A stretch of 64,000 bases of DNA from assembly GCF_029285175.1 (NCBI RefSeq), contig NZ_JABEDH010000006.1:1-64000 (forward strand), written 5' to 3'. Source of the stretch: Sulfitobacter sp. M05. GTDB taxonomy: Bacteria > Pseudomonadota > Alphaproteobacteria > Rhodobacterales > Rhodobacteraceae. Below, piece by piece: positions 28,460 to 37,469 of the stretch. The position numbers and the translations under genes were made by a program. Numbering within the stretch: position 1 is the first letter of the stretch; the number at the start of each line of letters is the position of its first letter. Below the pieces are notes generated by a model, which was not told the origin of the DNA, searched no databases, and was given only the letters and a program-made list of their open reading frames with translations.

Positions 28460-30396
28460 AGCAAGGGCCCGGAACCTGAACGGGGCGGAAACACCTTGAT
28501 CTCACCGCGCTGCACGGTACGCACAACCGTCTGGGTAAAGCTGTTGACCGCGGCGTATTCCGACAGGAAGCGGTCCAGTACCGCAGCCAGCAACATCACG
28601 CCGGATCCCTCGTATTCCTCTTCATCGAAGGTCAGGGTCACCTCGATCCCGCGCGCGGTGTGAAACCCGTCGGCATGGGGGATCGTGCGGCCCACGGGGC
28701 GGGTTTCGACCTTGTTCAAGCCAGCAATCTGGGCCTCGCTAACGTTGTCGGATAGATCGGTAAACAACGACAACATCTCGCGCATGCTGGCGGCGGCATC
28801 CTTCCCATCACGGCTTTCCAACCCGTAGTGATTTAGCGAAAGGTAAGAAACCAGCCGCCAATAGACGTCACCTGATGTAGTGCGATGGGCGGCGCCGGAC
28901 TCCAGGTCGGCAAGGCTGTCGGTGGGCGCGGTCGGGCCTGCCACACAGGATAAGGTAACGGTCTGGTCATCGCAGAAAAAGAAATCATTCTTGGACTGTG
29001 CTATGGGCAAGAATTCGGGCAGATGCCGGTTTGAGCACAGTGTGTTGATCTGCAAGCGCTGCACGATGTCATCACCGGGTGGGGCATAGATTGATACAAA
29101 AGTTTCGGTTCCGCGGTAGCGGTAGTTTGATGCGCCATAGCGATGTTCAGCGGCAGTCAAGCGGCGCGGGCGGCGGCGATAGGTATAATATAGTACCTGA
29201 CGTGGATCTTTGGCATCGGGGGGCAGAGCATAGAGCGGGTAAACCTGGACCTTATTTTGCTGGCCTTGATAGAACGCCCAGACATCCTTGATTGATTGCA
29301 CCTCGTAATGGGTGATCGGGGTCGAGTTGGGGGTAACAACAGCCTCGTGCTCTTTGGTGTTGATACGCACCTGCGAGGACATTTCCTCAAACTGGTTGAT
29401 TGCGGGCGCGGCGTTCAGGGCGAAATGTTCTTTTTCAAGTCGCGAAGCGAGGGCGCGGTTCACCGTGTCGAATTCAAAGATCACTTCGACCTGTGATTGA
29501 CGGACGTAGCGCAGAATATCGGCCAGCCCGCTCAGGCGGAAACCGGCGAATTTTCGTGGAAAAACAAAGAACTCACGCAGAAAGGCGAACCCTTCAAACA
29601 GGCGGGTGTTATGGGCGAACAGACGTTGATCCCGGTCAAAGCCGACCTGTTCAAGACTGTGTTGCGGCAGGGTGGCAAATACGGGGTCGCCCTGGGCGTT
29701 CAACCAGCGCAGCGAGATGCGGGTGGTGTCACAAAACAACTGTTCAAACAGGGCGACGCTGTCTTTCAGCGGGCCGGTCAAATGAACAATCAGTTCGTCC
29801 AGCCCTGTGTCAGCGCCCAGACCAGAAAGGGTCAGATCCGCAGGATCGGCCCCTTTCGCGCCCAGACGTTCCAGTGTCAGGACAATACCGGCCTTGGTGC
29901 CCTGTGCAATTTCCTGCCCCAGCGCGCCGATCGGCCCTGCCCCGGCGTGGTACTTTACATCGCTGACCGTCAACGGCCAGATTTTAAGCGGCGCCGTCAG
30001 CGCAAAACGGCAAGCGATTTGTTTGTCGGCATCTTTGAAACGGGCATCAATATAGGCACCGGCTTCAAACGGGATGCCCTTGGCGAGATCGGTGTTCTCA
30101 AGCGGCAGGTTGGCCTGCACCAACATCGCTGACGGGGTGGGGGCCAACGCGTCGGGAAACACCTGATCCAGCAATTCATGCGTGAAGGTTTTGAATTCCT
30201 CCTGCATCTTGGTCTGAACCCGGGCGGCCAATAGGGCGCTGCCCTCAAGCAGGCCGGAAACGGTTGGATCAAGGTTTTCCTCGACCAGCCCGCCCAGCCT
30301 GTCGGCCAACCCCGGATAATCATGGGCAAATTCGGCGGCGCGCTCTTTGAGCAGCGCCAATTCGCGGTTATAGGCTTCGCGCAGGGCGCGTTTCAT
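28456..30396 (-). CDS. tssF: T6SS baseplate protein TssF
   Basis: 646 residues, slightly long for the family. The N-terminus (YNRELALLKERAAEFAHDYP) and DPTVSGLLEGSALLAARVQ are typical of TssF (ImpG/VasA). It is the core wedge subunit of the baseplate and binds TssK and TssG. It overlaps tssE at its start and tssG at its stop by 4 bases each, so all three are co-translated. Confidence 0.96.
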   Translation of the reverse strand: MKRALREAYNRELALLKERAAEFAHDYPGLADRLGGLVEENLDPTVSGLLEGSALLAARVQTKMQEEFKTFTHELLDQVFPDALAPTPSAMLVQANLPLENTDLAKGIPFEAGAYIDARFKDADKQIACRFALTAPLKIWPLTVSDVKYHAGAGPIGALGQEIAQGTKAGIVLTLERLGAKGADPADLTLSGLGADTGLDELIVHLTGPLKDSVALFEQLFCDTTRISLRWLNAQGDPVFATLPQHSLEQVGFDRDQRLFAHNTRLFEGFAFLREFFVFPRKFAGFRLSGLADILRYVRQSQVEVIFEFDTVNRALASRLEKEHFALNAAPAINQFEEMSSQVRINTKEHEAVVTPNSTPITHYEVQSIKDVWAFYQGQQNKVQVYPLYALPPDAKDPRQVLYYTYRRRPRRLTAAEHRYGASNYRYRGTETFVSIYAPPGDDIVQRLQINTLCSNRHLPEFLPIAQSKNDFFFCDDQTVTLSCVAGPTAPTDSLADLESGAAHRTTSGDVYWRLVSYLSLNHYGLESRDGKDAAASMREMLSLFTDLSDNVSEAQIAGLNKVETRPVGRTIPHADGFHTARGIEVTLTFDEEEYEGSGVMLLAAVLDRFLSEYAAVNSFTQTVVRTVQRGEIKVFPPRSGSGPLL

Positions 30397-30992
30397 GCCT
30401 GCATCCTCAACTTAGACATTTTCATTTTGCCGGCGGCCATATCAACCTCTGCGTCAAAATCCAAAGGGATATCAATGGGATCGCCCATTAGTTCAGCAGA
30501 AACAGAAATCGACAACCGCTGACGATTATCACCGTCAGGTTCGACAACCGTTACTTCGATGCTGTCGCGCACCAGACGCGGTTCGTGATTGATCAGGGAC
30601 TTGCGAATGGTCTCTTTGATATGGGGGCTGTTGATGTCAGCGGTTGCGACACTGGATAAATCGCCAAACCCGTAATTCGCTACAGAGGCCGCGACATGGG
30701 GCAAGTCCTGCAAATCAACAACCGAGCCAAGCTCGACCGTGTTCAACAGCGCGTTTAGATCCGTCTCTAGATAGCTGCGCAGGGTCGCTTCGTCCAATCC
30801 GTCACGGCGTTGCAGGCTGCGTGGACCGGCATCAGAGGTGCCTCCCTTCGCATCCCCTGCTTCGAATGAGTTGCGGAATACTTGAAGGATGGAAACCTTG
30901 GCGCGCTCGCCCTTGCGCCATATGCGCCGGGCTGCAAGTCGCTTGTCGGTTGGGGCGTTTTGCATAATCTCGCTTGCGTTCGGGCCAACCAT
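30393..30992 (-). CDS. tssE: T6SS baseplate protein TssE (gp25-like)
   Basis: 199 residues from the ATG at 30992; an internal ATG at 30965 (190 residues) is also possible and neither has a strong ribosome site. The gp25/TssE core includes LRSYLETDLNALLNTVELGSV and the conserved EPR-type segment NHEPRLVRDSIEV, which stabilises the sheath-baseplate joint. Between hcp and tssF. The product is longer at its N-terminus than typical TssE (about 130-170), which favours the shorter start. Confidence 0.92.
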   Translation of the reverse strand: MVGPNASEIMQNAPTDKRLAARRIWRKGERAKVSILQVFRNSFEAGDAKGGTSDAGPRSLQRRDGLDEATLRSYLETDLNALLNTVELGSVVDLQDLPHVAASVANYGFGDLSSVATADINSPHIKETIRKSLINHEPRLVRDSIEVTVVEPDGDNRQRLSISVSAELMGDPIDIPLDFDAEVDMAAGKMKMSKLRMQA

Positions 30993-31069
30993 GGTTGGCT
31001 ATCCCAAGGGCCTCAGACGCAGAGGCGGGCCCGAAGGCCAGCCTCTTGGATATCGAAACAAGTGACGGC

Positions 31070-31567
31070 TTACTTGCCCCAGGTTTTGTTCTCGGCAATT
31101 TCCCAGCCGGCCATGCTTTCGGGGCCCGCCGCACCGGACTGCTCCTGAAAGGTATAGGTGACCTGGAAACGGCGCATGTTCAGCGTCAGTGTTTCCTGAA
31201 CACGGTCCAGACCATCTTTGCTGCCACCGGTGTTGTAGGTGCTGATGATGATATCTTCCATGTCGATCTTGAGGTAATCAACCGGCGCTTGACCGCCTGA
31301 TTTGCGCACCACAAGCTGACCGCTTTTGATGTGCTCGCCTGAGCAGCAGCGCGCGATCAGATCGTGTGTCGCTTTGTCAACGTATTTGCTGATTGTGATA
31401 TCGCTGACGTCAACCTTGCCGCCGCCGCCACCGCCGCCCTGATGGGTCGTACCGGACTGTACCATGCCCCAGTTCCAGGACAGGATGTCGATCCAGTCGC
31501 GGTGCTTATCGTCCTGAGACTCACCTACAATGTTGTTGTCGAGATACAAAAAGCAATCAATGGCCAT
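31070..31567 (-). CDS. hcp: T6SS tube protein Hcp (TssD)
   Basis: 165 residues. The start MAIDCFLYLDNNIVGES, the strand DISITKYVDKATHDLI-like segment and the C-terminal EQSGAAGPESMAGWEIAENK fit Hcp1. It stacks as hexamer rings to make the inner tube fired with VgrG. A run of seven Gly (about residues 44-50) fills the loop before KVDVSDITISKYVD and is longer than usual. The gene sits 65 bases after tssC with its own good ribosome site (AGGAGTG), allowing higher expression than its neighbours. Confidence 0.96.
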   Translation of the reverse strand: MAIDCFLYLDNNIVGESQDDKHRDWIDILSWNWGMVQSGTTHQGGGGGGGKVDVSDITISKYVDKATHDLIARCCSGEHIKSGQLVVRKSGGQAPVDYLKIDMEDIIISTYNTGGSKDGLDRVQETLTLNMRRFQVTYTFQEQSGAAGPESMAGWEIAENKTWGK

Positions 31568-31632
31568 CTAGTTCACTCCTTTTGGGACTTTGGAACCCGA
31601 CGCGCGTAATTGCGCGGCAGGAAATCTTATAA

Positions 31633-33126
31633 TTATTTACCTGTTGGCAGCTTGGATACGAGGCTCATCCCGATATCCATGCCTTCCAGTTGGAAGTGAG
31701 GCTTCAGGAAGAACTTGCCCTGATAGTAACCAGGGTTCAATTCGTCCTCTACCACCTCTACTTTTGCGCCGGCCAAAGGCTTTTTCGCCTTTTCGAATTC
31801 GCTGGCGCTGTCTGGGTTTCCGGAAACATATTTATTGATCCACGCCTGCAAGTCCATCTGAAGTTGCATTCTATCGGGGCTTTGCCCGATTTTGTCGCGC
31901 ACCATCGCCTTGAGGTAATGGCTGAACCGCGACACGGCGAAGATATAGGGAATACGTGACGACATATTATCTGACGCGGTGGCCAGATCATCGACATATT
32001 TCTTGGGGCGGTACAGGGATTGCGCCCCGATGAACGCCGCCTTGTCGGTGTGTTGCCGGTGGATAAGGCCGATCAGGCCCGCTTGCGACAGCTCCCCTTC
32101 ACGACGGTCGGTGATCGACACTTCGGTCGGACATTTGAGGTCTTTCGAACCATCACCGGTATCAAACAAATGCGTCGGCAGGTTTGCCACTTCACCACCC
32201 GAGGTCACGCCCCGAATGCGCACGGTCCAGCCGCTCTCTTTAAAGGCACGGTTGATGTTGGCCGCCATCGCATGGGCCGCATTCATCCAGGAATACATCT
32301 GGCCGCCGTGGCCGTCCGTGTCTTCGACAAAGTTGAACTCTTCTACAACAGAATTGCTGTTGGGGCCGTAAGGCTCGCGGGCCAGAACGCGGGGCAGGGT
32401 CAGCGCAAGGAAACGTGCGTTTTCGCTGTCGCGCAGGCTGTTCCACTGAGCATATTCCGGTGTTTCGAAAATCTCGCTCAGGTCTGGCGGCACGGAAATT
32501 TCGTTCCAGCTGTCAAGGCCCAGCAATTCAGGCGAGGCACCAGAAACAAAGGGAGCCAGTGACGCTTCGGCGATCTTACCGATGGAGTTCAGCAAGTTTA
32601 CATCCGGAGATGACTGGCTGAAGTGATAATCCCCGATCAAACACCCAAACGGCTTGCCGCCCAACGTCCCAAGGTTTTGTTCATAGACCATGTCATGCAG
32701 CGGGGATTTGTCCCATTTGGCACCGGGATAACGGCGCATCATCGCCTGCAACTCTTTTTTGGAGATGTTCAGAACCTTGACGCGCAGGGTGCTGTCGGTC
32801 TCGGCGTTGTTCAGTGTATAGGCCAGGCCGCGCCAGCTGCTTTCAAACTGCTGGAATTGTTCGTTGTGGATGATCTCGTTCATCTGGTCGGACAGCTTTT
32901 CGTCAAGCTTGGCCAGCATCGCATCCAGCGTATCAATCACATCTTCCGCAATCAGCGACTGGTCGCCCATCGCTTCGCGCACCAAAGCGACAACGGCATT
33001 GTCGACTTCTTTGGCAGCCACTTCAGAGCGTGGCTTGATCGTTTGTTTCAGGATATCCGAAAATTCGGAAAGCTCGTTTAGCGCCTCTGCGCCCTGCTGG
33101 TCTTCCTGTTGTGTTTCATTGGTCAT
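31633..33126 (-). CDS. tssC: T6SS contractile sheath large subunit TssC
   Basis: 497 residues. Recognised by FQQFESSWRGLAYTLNNAETD, the GGKPFGCLIGDYHF segment and the C-terminal LKPHFQLEGMDIGMSLVSKLP of TssC/VipB. It pairs with TssB to form the contractile sheath in the cytoplasm. It lies 53 bases after tssB. Confidence 0.97.
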   Translation of the reverse strand: MTNETQQEDQQGAEALNELSEFSDILKQTIKPRSEVAAKEVDNAVVALVREAMGDQSLIAEDVIDTLDAMLAKLDEKLSDQMNEIIHNEQFQQFESSWRGLAYTLNNAETDSTLRVKVLNISKKELQAMMRRYPGAKWDKSPLHDMVYEQNLGTLGGKPFGCLIGDYHFSQSSPDVNLLNSIGKIAEASLAPFVSGASPELLGLDSWNEISVPPDLSEIFETPEYAQWNSLRDSENARFLALTLPRVLAREPYGPNSNSVVEEFNFVEDTDGHGGQMYSWMNAAHAMAANINRAFKESGWTVRIRGVTSGGEVANLPTHLFDTGDGSKDLKCPTEVSITDRREGELSQAGLIGLIHRQHTDKAAFIGAQSLYRPKKYVDDLATASDNMSSRIPYIFAVSRFSHYLKAMVRDKIGQSPDRMQLQMDLQAWINKYVSGNPDSASEFEKAKKPLAGAKVEVVEDELNPGYYQGKFFLKPHFQLEGMDIGMSLVSKLPTGK

Positions 33127-33179
33127 CTTGATCTCTTTTCCGGCTAAACTGCTGACATGTGGGGCTGTTGCCGCCTACA

Positions 33180-33695
33180 TCAGTCATCATCGGTGTCGGG
33201 TCCGGCACGATCAGCCAAGGCTGCCATCAGTTCGGGGTCGCTCAGCAGCTTTTGCAGATGCTCCTGTGCTTTGGGTTTCGCGCTCATGTAGCGTTGCAGG
33301 TTTGCCAGTTGCTCCCGCGCTTCGAGGATTTTTCTCAGCGCTGGAACCTGACGCGCAATCGCAGCTGGCTCAAGGTCTTCCATCTTTTCGAATTGGAGAT
33401 CCACGCCCATCTTCTGGCCACTGTCGGGGTCCAGTTTGTTGCCGACCATAAAGGTCATGCCGGGTTTGGTCGCGCCCATGTAATCATCAAGGGTGTCTTT
33501 GGTCACATCCGAAAATTTGCGGTCATCTGCCGCTTCGGGTTCAACACCGGGGTTGTTCCCCGAAAGATCGGACATCACGCCCATGACAAATGGCAGCTCG
33601 ACCATTTTTTCGCTGTCATAGGGATCTTCGTATTGAATTTGCACGCGGGGCGGACGGTTTCGTTTGATGAAACCGGAACCAGAATCAGACGCCAT
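33180..33695 (-). CDS. tssB: T6SS contractile sheath small subunit TssB
   Basis: 171 residues. FIKRNRPPRVQIQYEDPYDSEKMVELPFVMGVMSDLSG is reduced here to its key parts: RPPRV, the ELPFVMGVMSDLSGN segment and LDFEKMEDLEP-type LQFEKMEDLEPAAIA, all typical of TssB/VipA. It partners TssC. A 126-base gap with a possible promoter separates it from tssA, so tssB may start its own transcript. Confidence 0.97.
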   Translation of the reverse strand: MASDSGSGFIKRNRPPRVQIQYEDPYDSEKMVELPFVMGVMSDLSGNNPGVEPEAADDRKFSDVTKDTLDDYMGATKPGMTFMVGNKLDPDSGQKMGVDLQFEKMEDLEPAAIARQVPALRKILEAREQLANLQRYMSAKPKAQEHLQKLLSDPELMAALADRAGPDTDDD

Positions 33696-33736
33696 TCATA
33701 CTACTCCAAGAAAGTAACTTTGGTTTTTCACTCAAA

Positions 33737-33765
33737 AGTGAACCAGCGTTAACCATCAAAGTCAA
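33737..33765 (-). promoter_or_regulatory. Possible promoter of the tssB-clpV operon
   Basis: Read on the minus strand, TTGACT (33765-33760) is separated by 17 bases from TTCACT (33742-33737), 41 bases before the tssB start. The -35 is good and the -10 poor. The -10 region also lies in a 6-base inverted repeat (ttcact / agtgaa). Tentative. Confidence 0.3.
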
Positions 33766-33821
33766 CGTTGCGCCATCTCTTAAGAATTCAGGCGAAAGGA
33801 TATTTGGCAAAGCAATCATAT

Positions 33822-35159
33822 TCACGGGTTTGTTTCCACCACTGGGACCAGTTCGTCAACCAATGATTGAAAATCGCGGGCAAGATAACTTCGGGCACGT
33901 TGAAGCAAGAGCGGAACCGGTGAGGATCGTTCGGCAGTGAGAAAATAGGTCTCAACCGCGCGCATTGCGCCTGCGGCCTGATCGCCGGACAGAACCCGTG
34001 GTGCGGGGCCTTCAGGTTCTTGGGTTTCGTTCTCTGGTGTCGGGCTTTGCGGGGCACTGTCGGTCAGTTGGCGCAACCGGTCGATGTTCAGGGAAAATCC
34101 GGTTTGGGGGCCGAAATCGACAATGGCCTGACTGGCCTTCTCCGGCAGCAGGGTTTCCAGCGCCTCGATCAGTGGGCGGCCAATCAGCAGACGCGCTTGC
34201 GTGACCAGCAACAATGCAGCCGAAGAGGGCTCGTGGCGACGGTAATAATGTTCGCAGGCCTCAAGCGTGAGCCTTGCGTGGGTATGGCTGGTGATCGCAT
34301 TGGCAGGCGGTGTTTCCTGCACCGCAGTATTAACCGCGGGTGTGTCATCGGTTTGCGCAGGCTCTGGCGTGGCCGAGATTGGTGTCTCTGCCGCCCGCAA
34401 CTCTGGGCGTGCCGCACTGATCGCGCTCAGCATTTCCTGCACTGTTGTCGTGAGGAGATCGAACGCGGGGGTGAAGGGCGTAGTTTCGTGCGCCTGACAG
34501 GTGCGTGTGATCCGGGCCAGTGCCTCTGAAAGGCGCAGCAACGCGGCATGGTTGACCGATAAGCGCTTTTTGTTGCCGGGATCACCCAGCGCGTCTGTCA
34601 TCATGCCGGGCGTCAGGTCTTGCTCGTTTTGCAAAGGGGTCAGCGCACCGGCGGCGACACGGATTTTCCGCAAGCTCACCTCGTCGGTGCCGGTTAGCCC
34701 CAGGAATTGCAGCGGTTGGATAAGGGTGATTTGGCTGTTCAGATCCCCCAGCGCGTCCCGCCGGGCAGAGATGCCATCGGCGAAACCGGGGTGCAGGTCA
34801 TCGCCATGGGTTTCAAGCAGCGCGGCAATTGTGTCGATGGCATCCGCCACAGGTTCAAGCCGGCCAGCCAACGCCTCCCATTGGGCCAGAAGCACAAGCA
34901 GACGGATGTCGCGGCTGCGGGCCAGCAGGCCGTTGATCTCGCGACGTTCTGCAGTGATGTCCACATCACCTGTGTCAAAGATCATATCCTGCGAGGTTGT
35001 GCCGTCGGGCCGCTCTACACCGGGACGGTAATAATAGGCGGGCAGCCGCCCCAAAGCACCGAAATAGTAATCCTCATATCCGGCGTCCATTGTCGCATCC
35101 AGATCAGGACCGCAGGGGGCGTTCTCGGCAACAGGCATCAACAATTCGTCTAGTGTCAC
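33822..35159 (-). CDS. tssA: T6SS assembly protein TssA
   Basis: 445 residues, GTG start. The N-terminal ImpA_N domain shows LLMPVAENAPCGPDLDA and RDIRLLVLLAQWEAL; the middle is Thr/Pro/Glu-rich and variable. The C-terminal part (AVETYFLTAERSSPVPLLLQRARSYL) is the TssA ring-forming region with the SSPxP signature. TssA primes sheath polymerisation at the baseplate. It follows tagH by 53 bases and precedes tssB. Confidence 0.94.
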   Translation of the reverse strand: MTLDELLMPVAENAPCGPDLDATMDAGYEDYYFGALGRLPAYYYRPGVERPDGTTSQDMIFDTGDVDITAERREINGLLARSRDIRLLVLLAQWEALAGRLEPVADAIDTIAALLETHGDDLHPGFADGISARRDALGDLNSQITLIQPLQFLGLTGTDEVSLRKIRVAAGALTPLQNEQDLTPGMMTDALGDPGNKKRLSVNHAALLRLSEALARITRTCQAHETTPFTPAFDLLTTTVQEMLSAISAARPELRAAETPISATPEPAQTDDTPAVNTAVQETPPANAITSHTHARLTLEACEHYYRRHEPSSAALLLVTQARLLIGRPLIEALETLLPEKASQAIVDFGPQTGFSLNIDRLRQLTDSAPQSPTPENETQEPEGPAPRVLSGDQAAGAMRAVETYFLTAERSSPVPLLLQRARSYLARDFQSLVDELVPVVETNP

Positions 35160-35212
35160 GGGTTATTCCCCAATTCATTTGTTCCGCAGGTAAGGCGCAA
35201 AATCTGCTACCG

Positions 35213-36580
35213 TCAAGGTTGATCCGGTTTTCCAGTCGCATCAGCGTAAGCTTTGGCAAAAGCGCGCAAAAACACGTCAAGCATACCGTGATCTCCGGTG
35301 CTGGCTTTTGCGTCCCAGCGTTTGACAAAAGCATCCCAGTTTCGGGTCTTCTTTGATCCGCCAAGCAGGTTACCGGAAGTCCCTTCGCGGTCGGCAATCT
35401 CATCCGGTGCAAGGCCGCTCAGGACTTCGGCCAGTGCCGGTTGGAGGGCGGCAAACACTGCCGTCTGGTGCTGGCGCAGATCGCTCAGCGCGTTCTCGAA
35501 CCCTTCCGCGCCGTTTACAAAACCGTCGCGGGGGGCAAACAGCAAGGCGGCAAACGCCTGATCGCTGTCTTGCAGGAATTTCATCGGATTGTTGCCCCGG
35601 GCGCTGCGCATGGTGCGTTCGCCACTGCGGGTGAAATGTTTGACGCTGGCGCGGTCCCTCAGCATCAGCATGACCTCGTCCACCGTCACCCGTGCGCTCT
35701 GGCCAAGAGTTTCGATCAACAGCAGAGGGTCAACCCCTTCGACGGCTTTGGGGTCAATGCCGGCACCGGTACAGAAGGCCGCCAACACCGCTTGCCCATC
35801 CAGCTGGGCGGGCGCGTCTGCCGGTGCGGGGGCCGAAGGAGGCGGGGCAGGAGATGGGTGGTGCTGGGGCGGCGTTTGGGGTCTGCTGCGGGTCTCTGGT
35901 GGATTGCCCACTGGTGGCATTGGCATCGCTTTTGGTGCCGCCAGTGGCGGCGGCGGCGCATTCACGTGTTGCGGGGCCGGTTGTCGCACCGCGTCGGCTT
36001 TGCGTGCCTGCACGTCGGGTTGCTGTAGGGATGGGCGCGCGTCGTGTTGCGGGCGCGAGGGCTGCTGAAGCGGTACAAAATCATGCGCCATTTCATCAAG
36101 GTGATGTGGGTTGGCAGCAGCAGGAGGTAACGGGTTAACCGGTGCAAGGCCGCCAGCATTGGCGTCGCCTGCCATATCCCAGGGATCGGCATCTGTGCCG
36201 ATGCCGCCCCAGGGATCAATGGTGACGCCGGCTTGCTGCTGGCGCGGCGGTGGGGCGGCATCTCGCGTGGCCAGTTCCACAGCGATAACATAATGGCCAA
36301 CAATCAGCCGCTCGCCGCCTTTCAACTGAATCGGGCCGTCAATCCGGTAGTGGCTGCCTTGCAGGTAAGTGCCGTTGGTCGAGGTATCCCGAAGCCAATA
36401 CCCGCCCTCATGAAACTGGATGTCAAAGTGGTGGCTTGAAACATGTTTGGCCGGATCGGGCAGAATCCAATCCATTGACGTACGCCGTCCGACACTCGCC
36501 CCTCTTTCATCAAGAGTGATCCATGTCGGTCCGCCATCTTCGAGCGTGTCAAAATTATCGATTCGCAAACGCAATGTCAT
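35213..36580 (-). CDS. tagH: FHA-domain T6SS activator TagH/Fha
   Basis: 455 residues. The N-terminal FHA domain (about 1-105) has the phosphothreonine-reading residues in GRRTSMDW, HVSSHHFDI and STNGTYL. A Pro/Gln-rich linker (about 110-260) leads to a C-terminal TagH/VasC-type domain (about 265-455, RERGMRS-like SGERTMRSARGNNPMKF). Fha reads phosphothreonine made by PpkA and promotes T6SS assembly. In Agrobacterium it binds phospho-TssL; the DKTVF motifs in TssL here are likely partners. Confidence 0.93.
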   Translation of the reverse strand: MTLRLRIDNFDTLEDGGPTWITLDERGASVGRRTSMDWILPDPAKHVSSHHFDIQFHEGGYWLRDTSTNGTYLQGSHYRIDGPIQLKGGERLIVGHYVIAVELATRDAAPPPRQQQAGVTIDPWGGIGTDADPWDMAGDANAGGLAPVNPLPPAAANPHHLDEMAHDFVPLQQPSRPQHDARPSLQQPDVQARKADAVRQPAPQHVNAPPPPLAAPKAMPMPPVGNPPETRSRPQTPPQHHPSPAPPPSAPAPADAPAQLDGQAVLAAFCTGAGIDPKAVEGVDPLLLIETLGQSARVTVDEVMLMLRDRASVKHFTRSGERTMRSARGNNPMKFLQDSDQAFAALLFAPRDGFVNGAEGFENALSDLRQHQTAVFAALQPALAEVLSGLAPDEIADREGTSGNLLGGSKKTRNWDAFVKRWDAKASTGDHGMLDVFLRAFAKAYADATGKPDQP

Positions 36581-36665
36581 TGCAAACCAACTTGCGCGAA
36601 AATTACCGTCAATTCCAGTGGGATATGCCGGAACAATGGGGAGCCAGAGCTGTCAATTTGCCGCC

Positions 36666-37265
36666 CTAGGTCGCGTGGTAAAGCACTTCGGCCTGATCAA
36701 TAAACCGGGCCAGACGAATTGACCGCGCCTGTAAGTTGGACTGCGCAAGGCAGGACAATACGGCAGTGTTCAACGCACGTGGCCCTCGATGGGCCGGAAC
36801 CCCCGCGGGATCATTGGGGGCAATTGCGCCGCCAGACCAGCCCGTCGCCAGCCCCAGATAGGTGGCCGGGGTCAGCACCGGCGCATAAAGTGCAGCCTTC
36901 ATCGCGCGGTAGCGGTTTTCGTTATCGGGGTACTGGGTCCAATTTGCCACCAGCTCCATCATCTCGCGGTCTGCATTACTTAGCGCATCGCCCGACTGGC
37001 GCAGGCATTCATATCCCCACCAAACGCCCATCTTTGGCATGGTGGCGAAGGCAGTGAATGTGACCGCCTCTTCCGGAGTGGTCGAGGCCCGCAGTCGGTA
37101 AAGATATTCAATCGCCCTTTCGGTTGCCGTTGGGCGGTGCAGCGTCAGCTGGGACACATGCGGCATTTTGGCATAGAGTTCCGCCGGCGTGGCATAGCGC
37201 AACGCGGCCAGCGGCGGTTGCGTTTTGTCTGGTTCGGCAGTGGATGCAGGATCATCGGGCGTCAT
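36666..37265 (-). CDS. DUF6931-like T6SS-linked protein
   Basis: 199 residues from the ATG at 37265; a longer GTG start at 37367 adds 34 residues with no family likeness. Soluble, no signal peptide. The segment YLGLATGWSGGAIAPNDPAGVP followed by RALNTAVLSCLA resembles the DUF6931 pattern of small T6SS-neighbourhood proteins (SGGS-APP then a helix); this is recalled likeness, not a search result. It is the first gene of the minus-strand block, 85 bases ahead of tagH and divergent from vgrG. Function unknown. Confidence 0.6.
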   Translation of the reverse strand: MTPDDPASTAEPDKTQPPLAALRYATPAELYAKMPHVSQLTLHRPTATERAIEYLYRLRASTTPEEAVTFTAFATMPKMGVWWGYECLRQSGDALSNADREMMELVANWTQYPDNENRYRAMKAALYAPVLTPATYLGLATGWSGGAIAPNDPAGVPAHRGPRALNTAVLSCLAQSNLQARSIRLARFIDQAEVLYHAT

Positions 37266-37437
37266 ATTGCCAGAGTGTCGCGGAAAATCCGGCGACGTCA
37301 ATCCATCGTCATATATATCCGAGAGACAAACCCGGACGGGTATCGGGGTTTTCGCTACGGCTTTCACTTGTACATCAGCCAGAAGTTTTCCATTCTACCT
37401 AAGGGCGCATCCGCATTTGATTGGTGGGCTGTGAAAT

Positions 37438-37458
37438 GGCGATTCTTTGGGCGATTCT
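37438..37458 (+). promoter_or_regulatory. Tandem direct repeat upstream of vgrG
   Basis: The 9-mer ggcgattct occurs at 37438-37446 and 37450-37458, a 12-base period, ending 12 bases before the vgrG start in the 204-base gap between the divergent genes. It might be a regulator site or chance. Confidence 0.25.
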
Positions 37459-37469
37459 AAATAGGATCA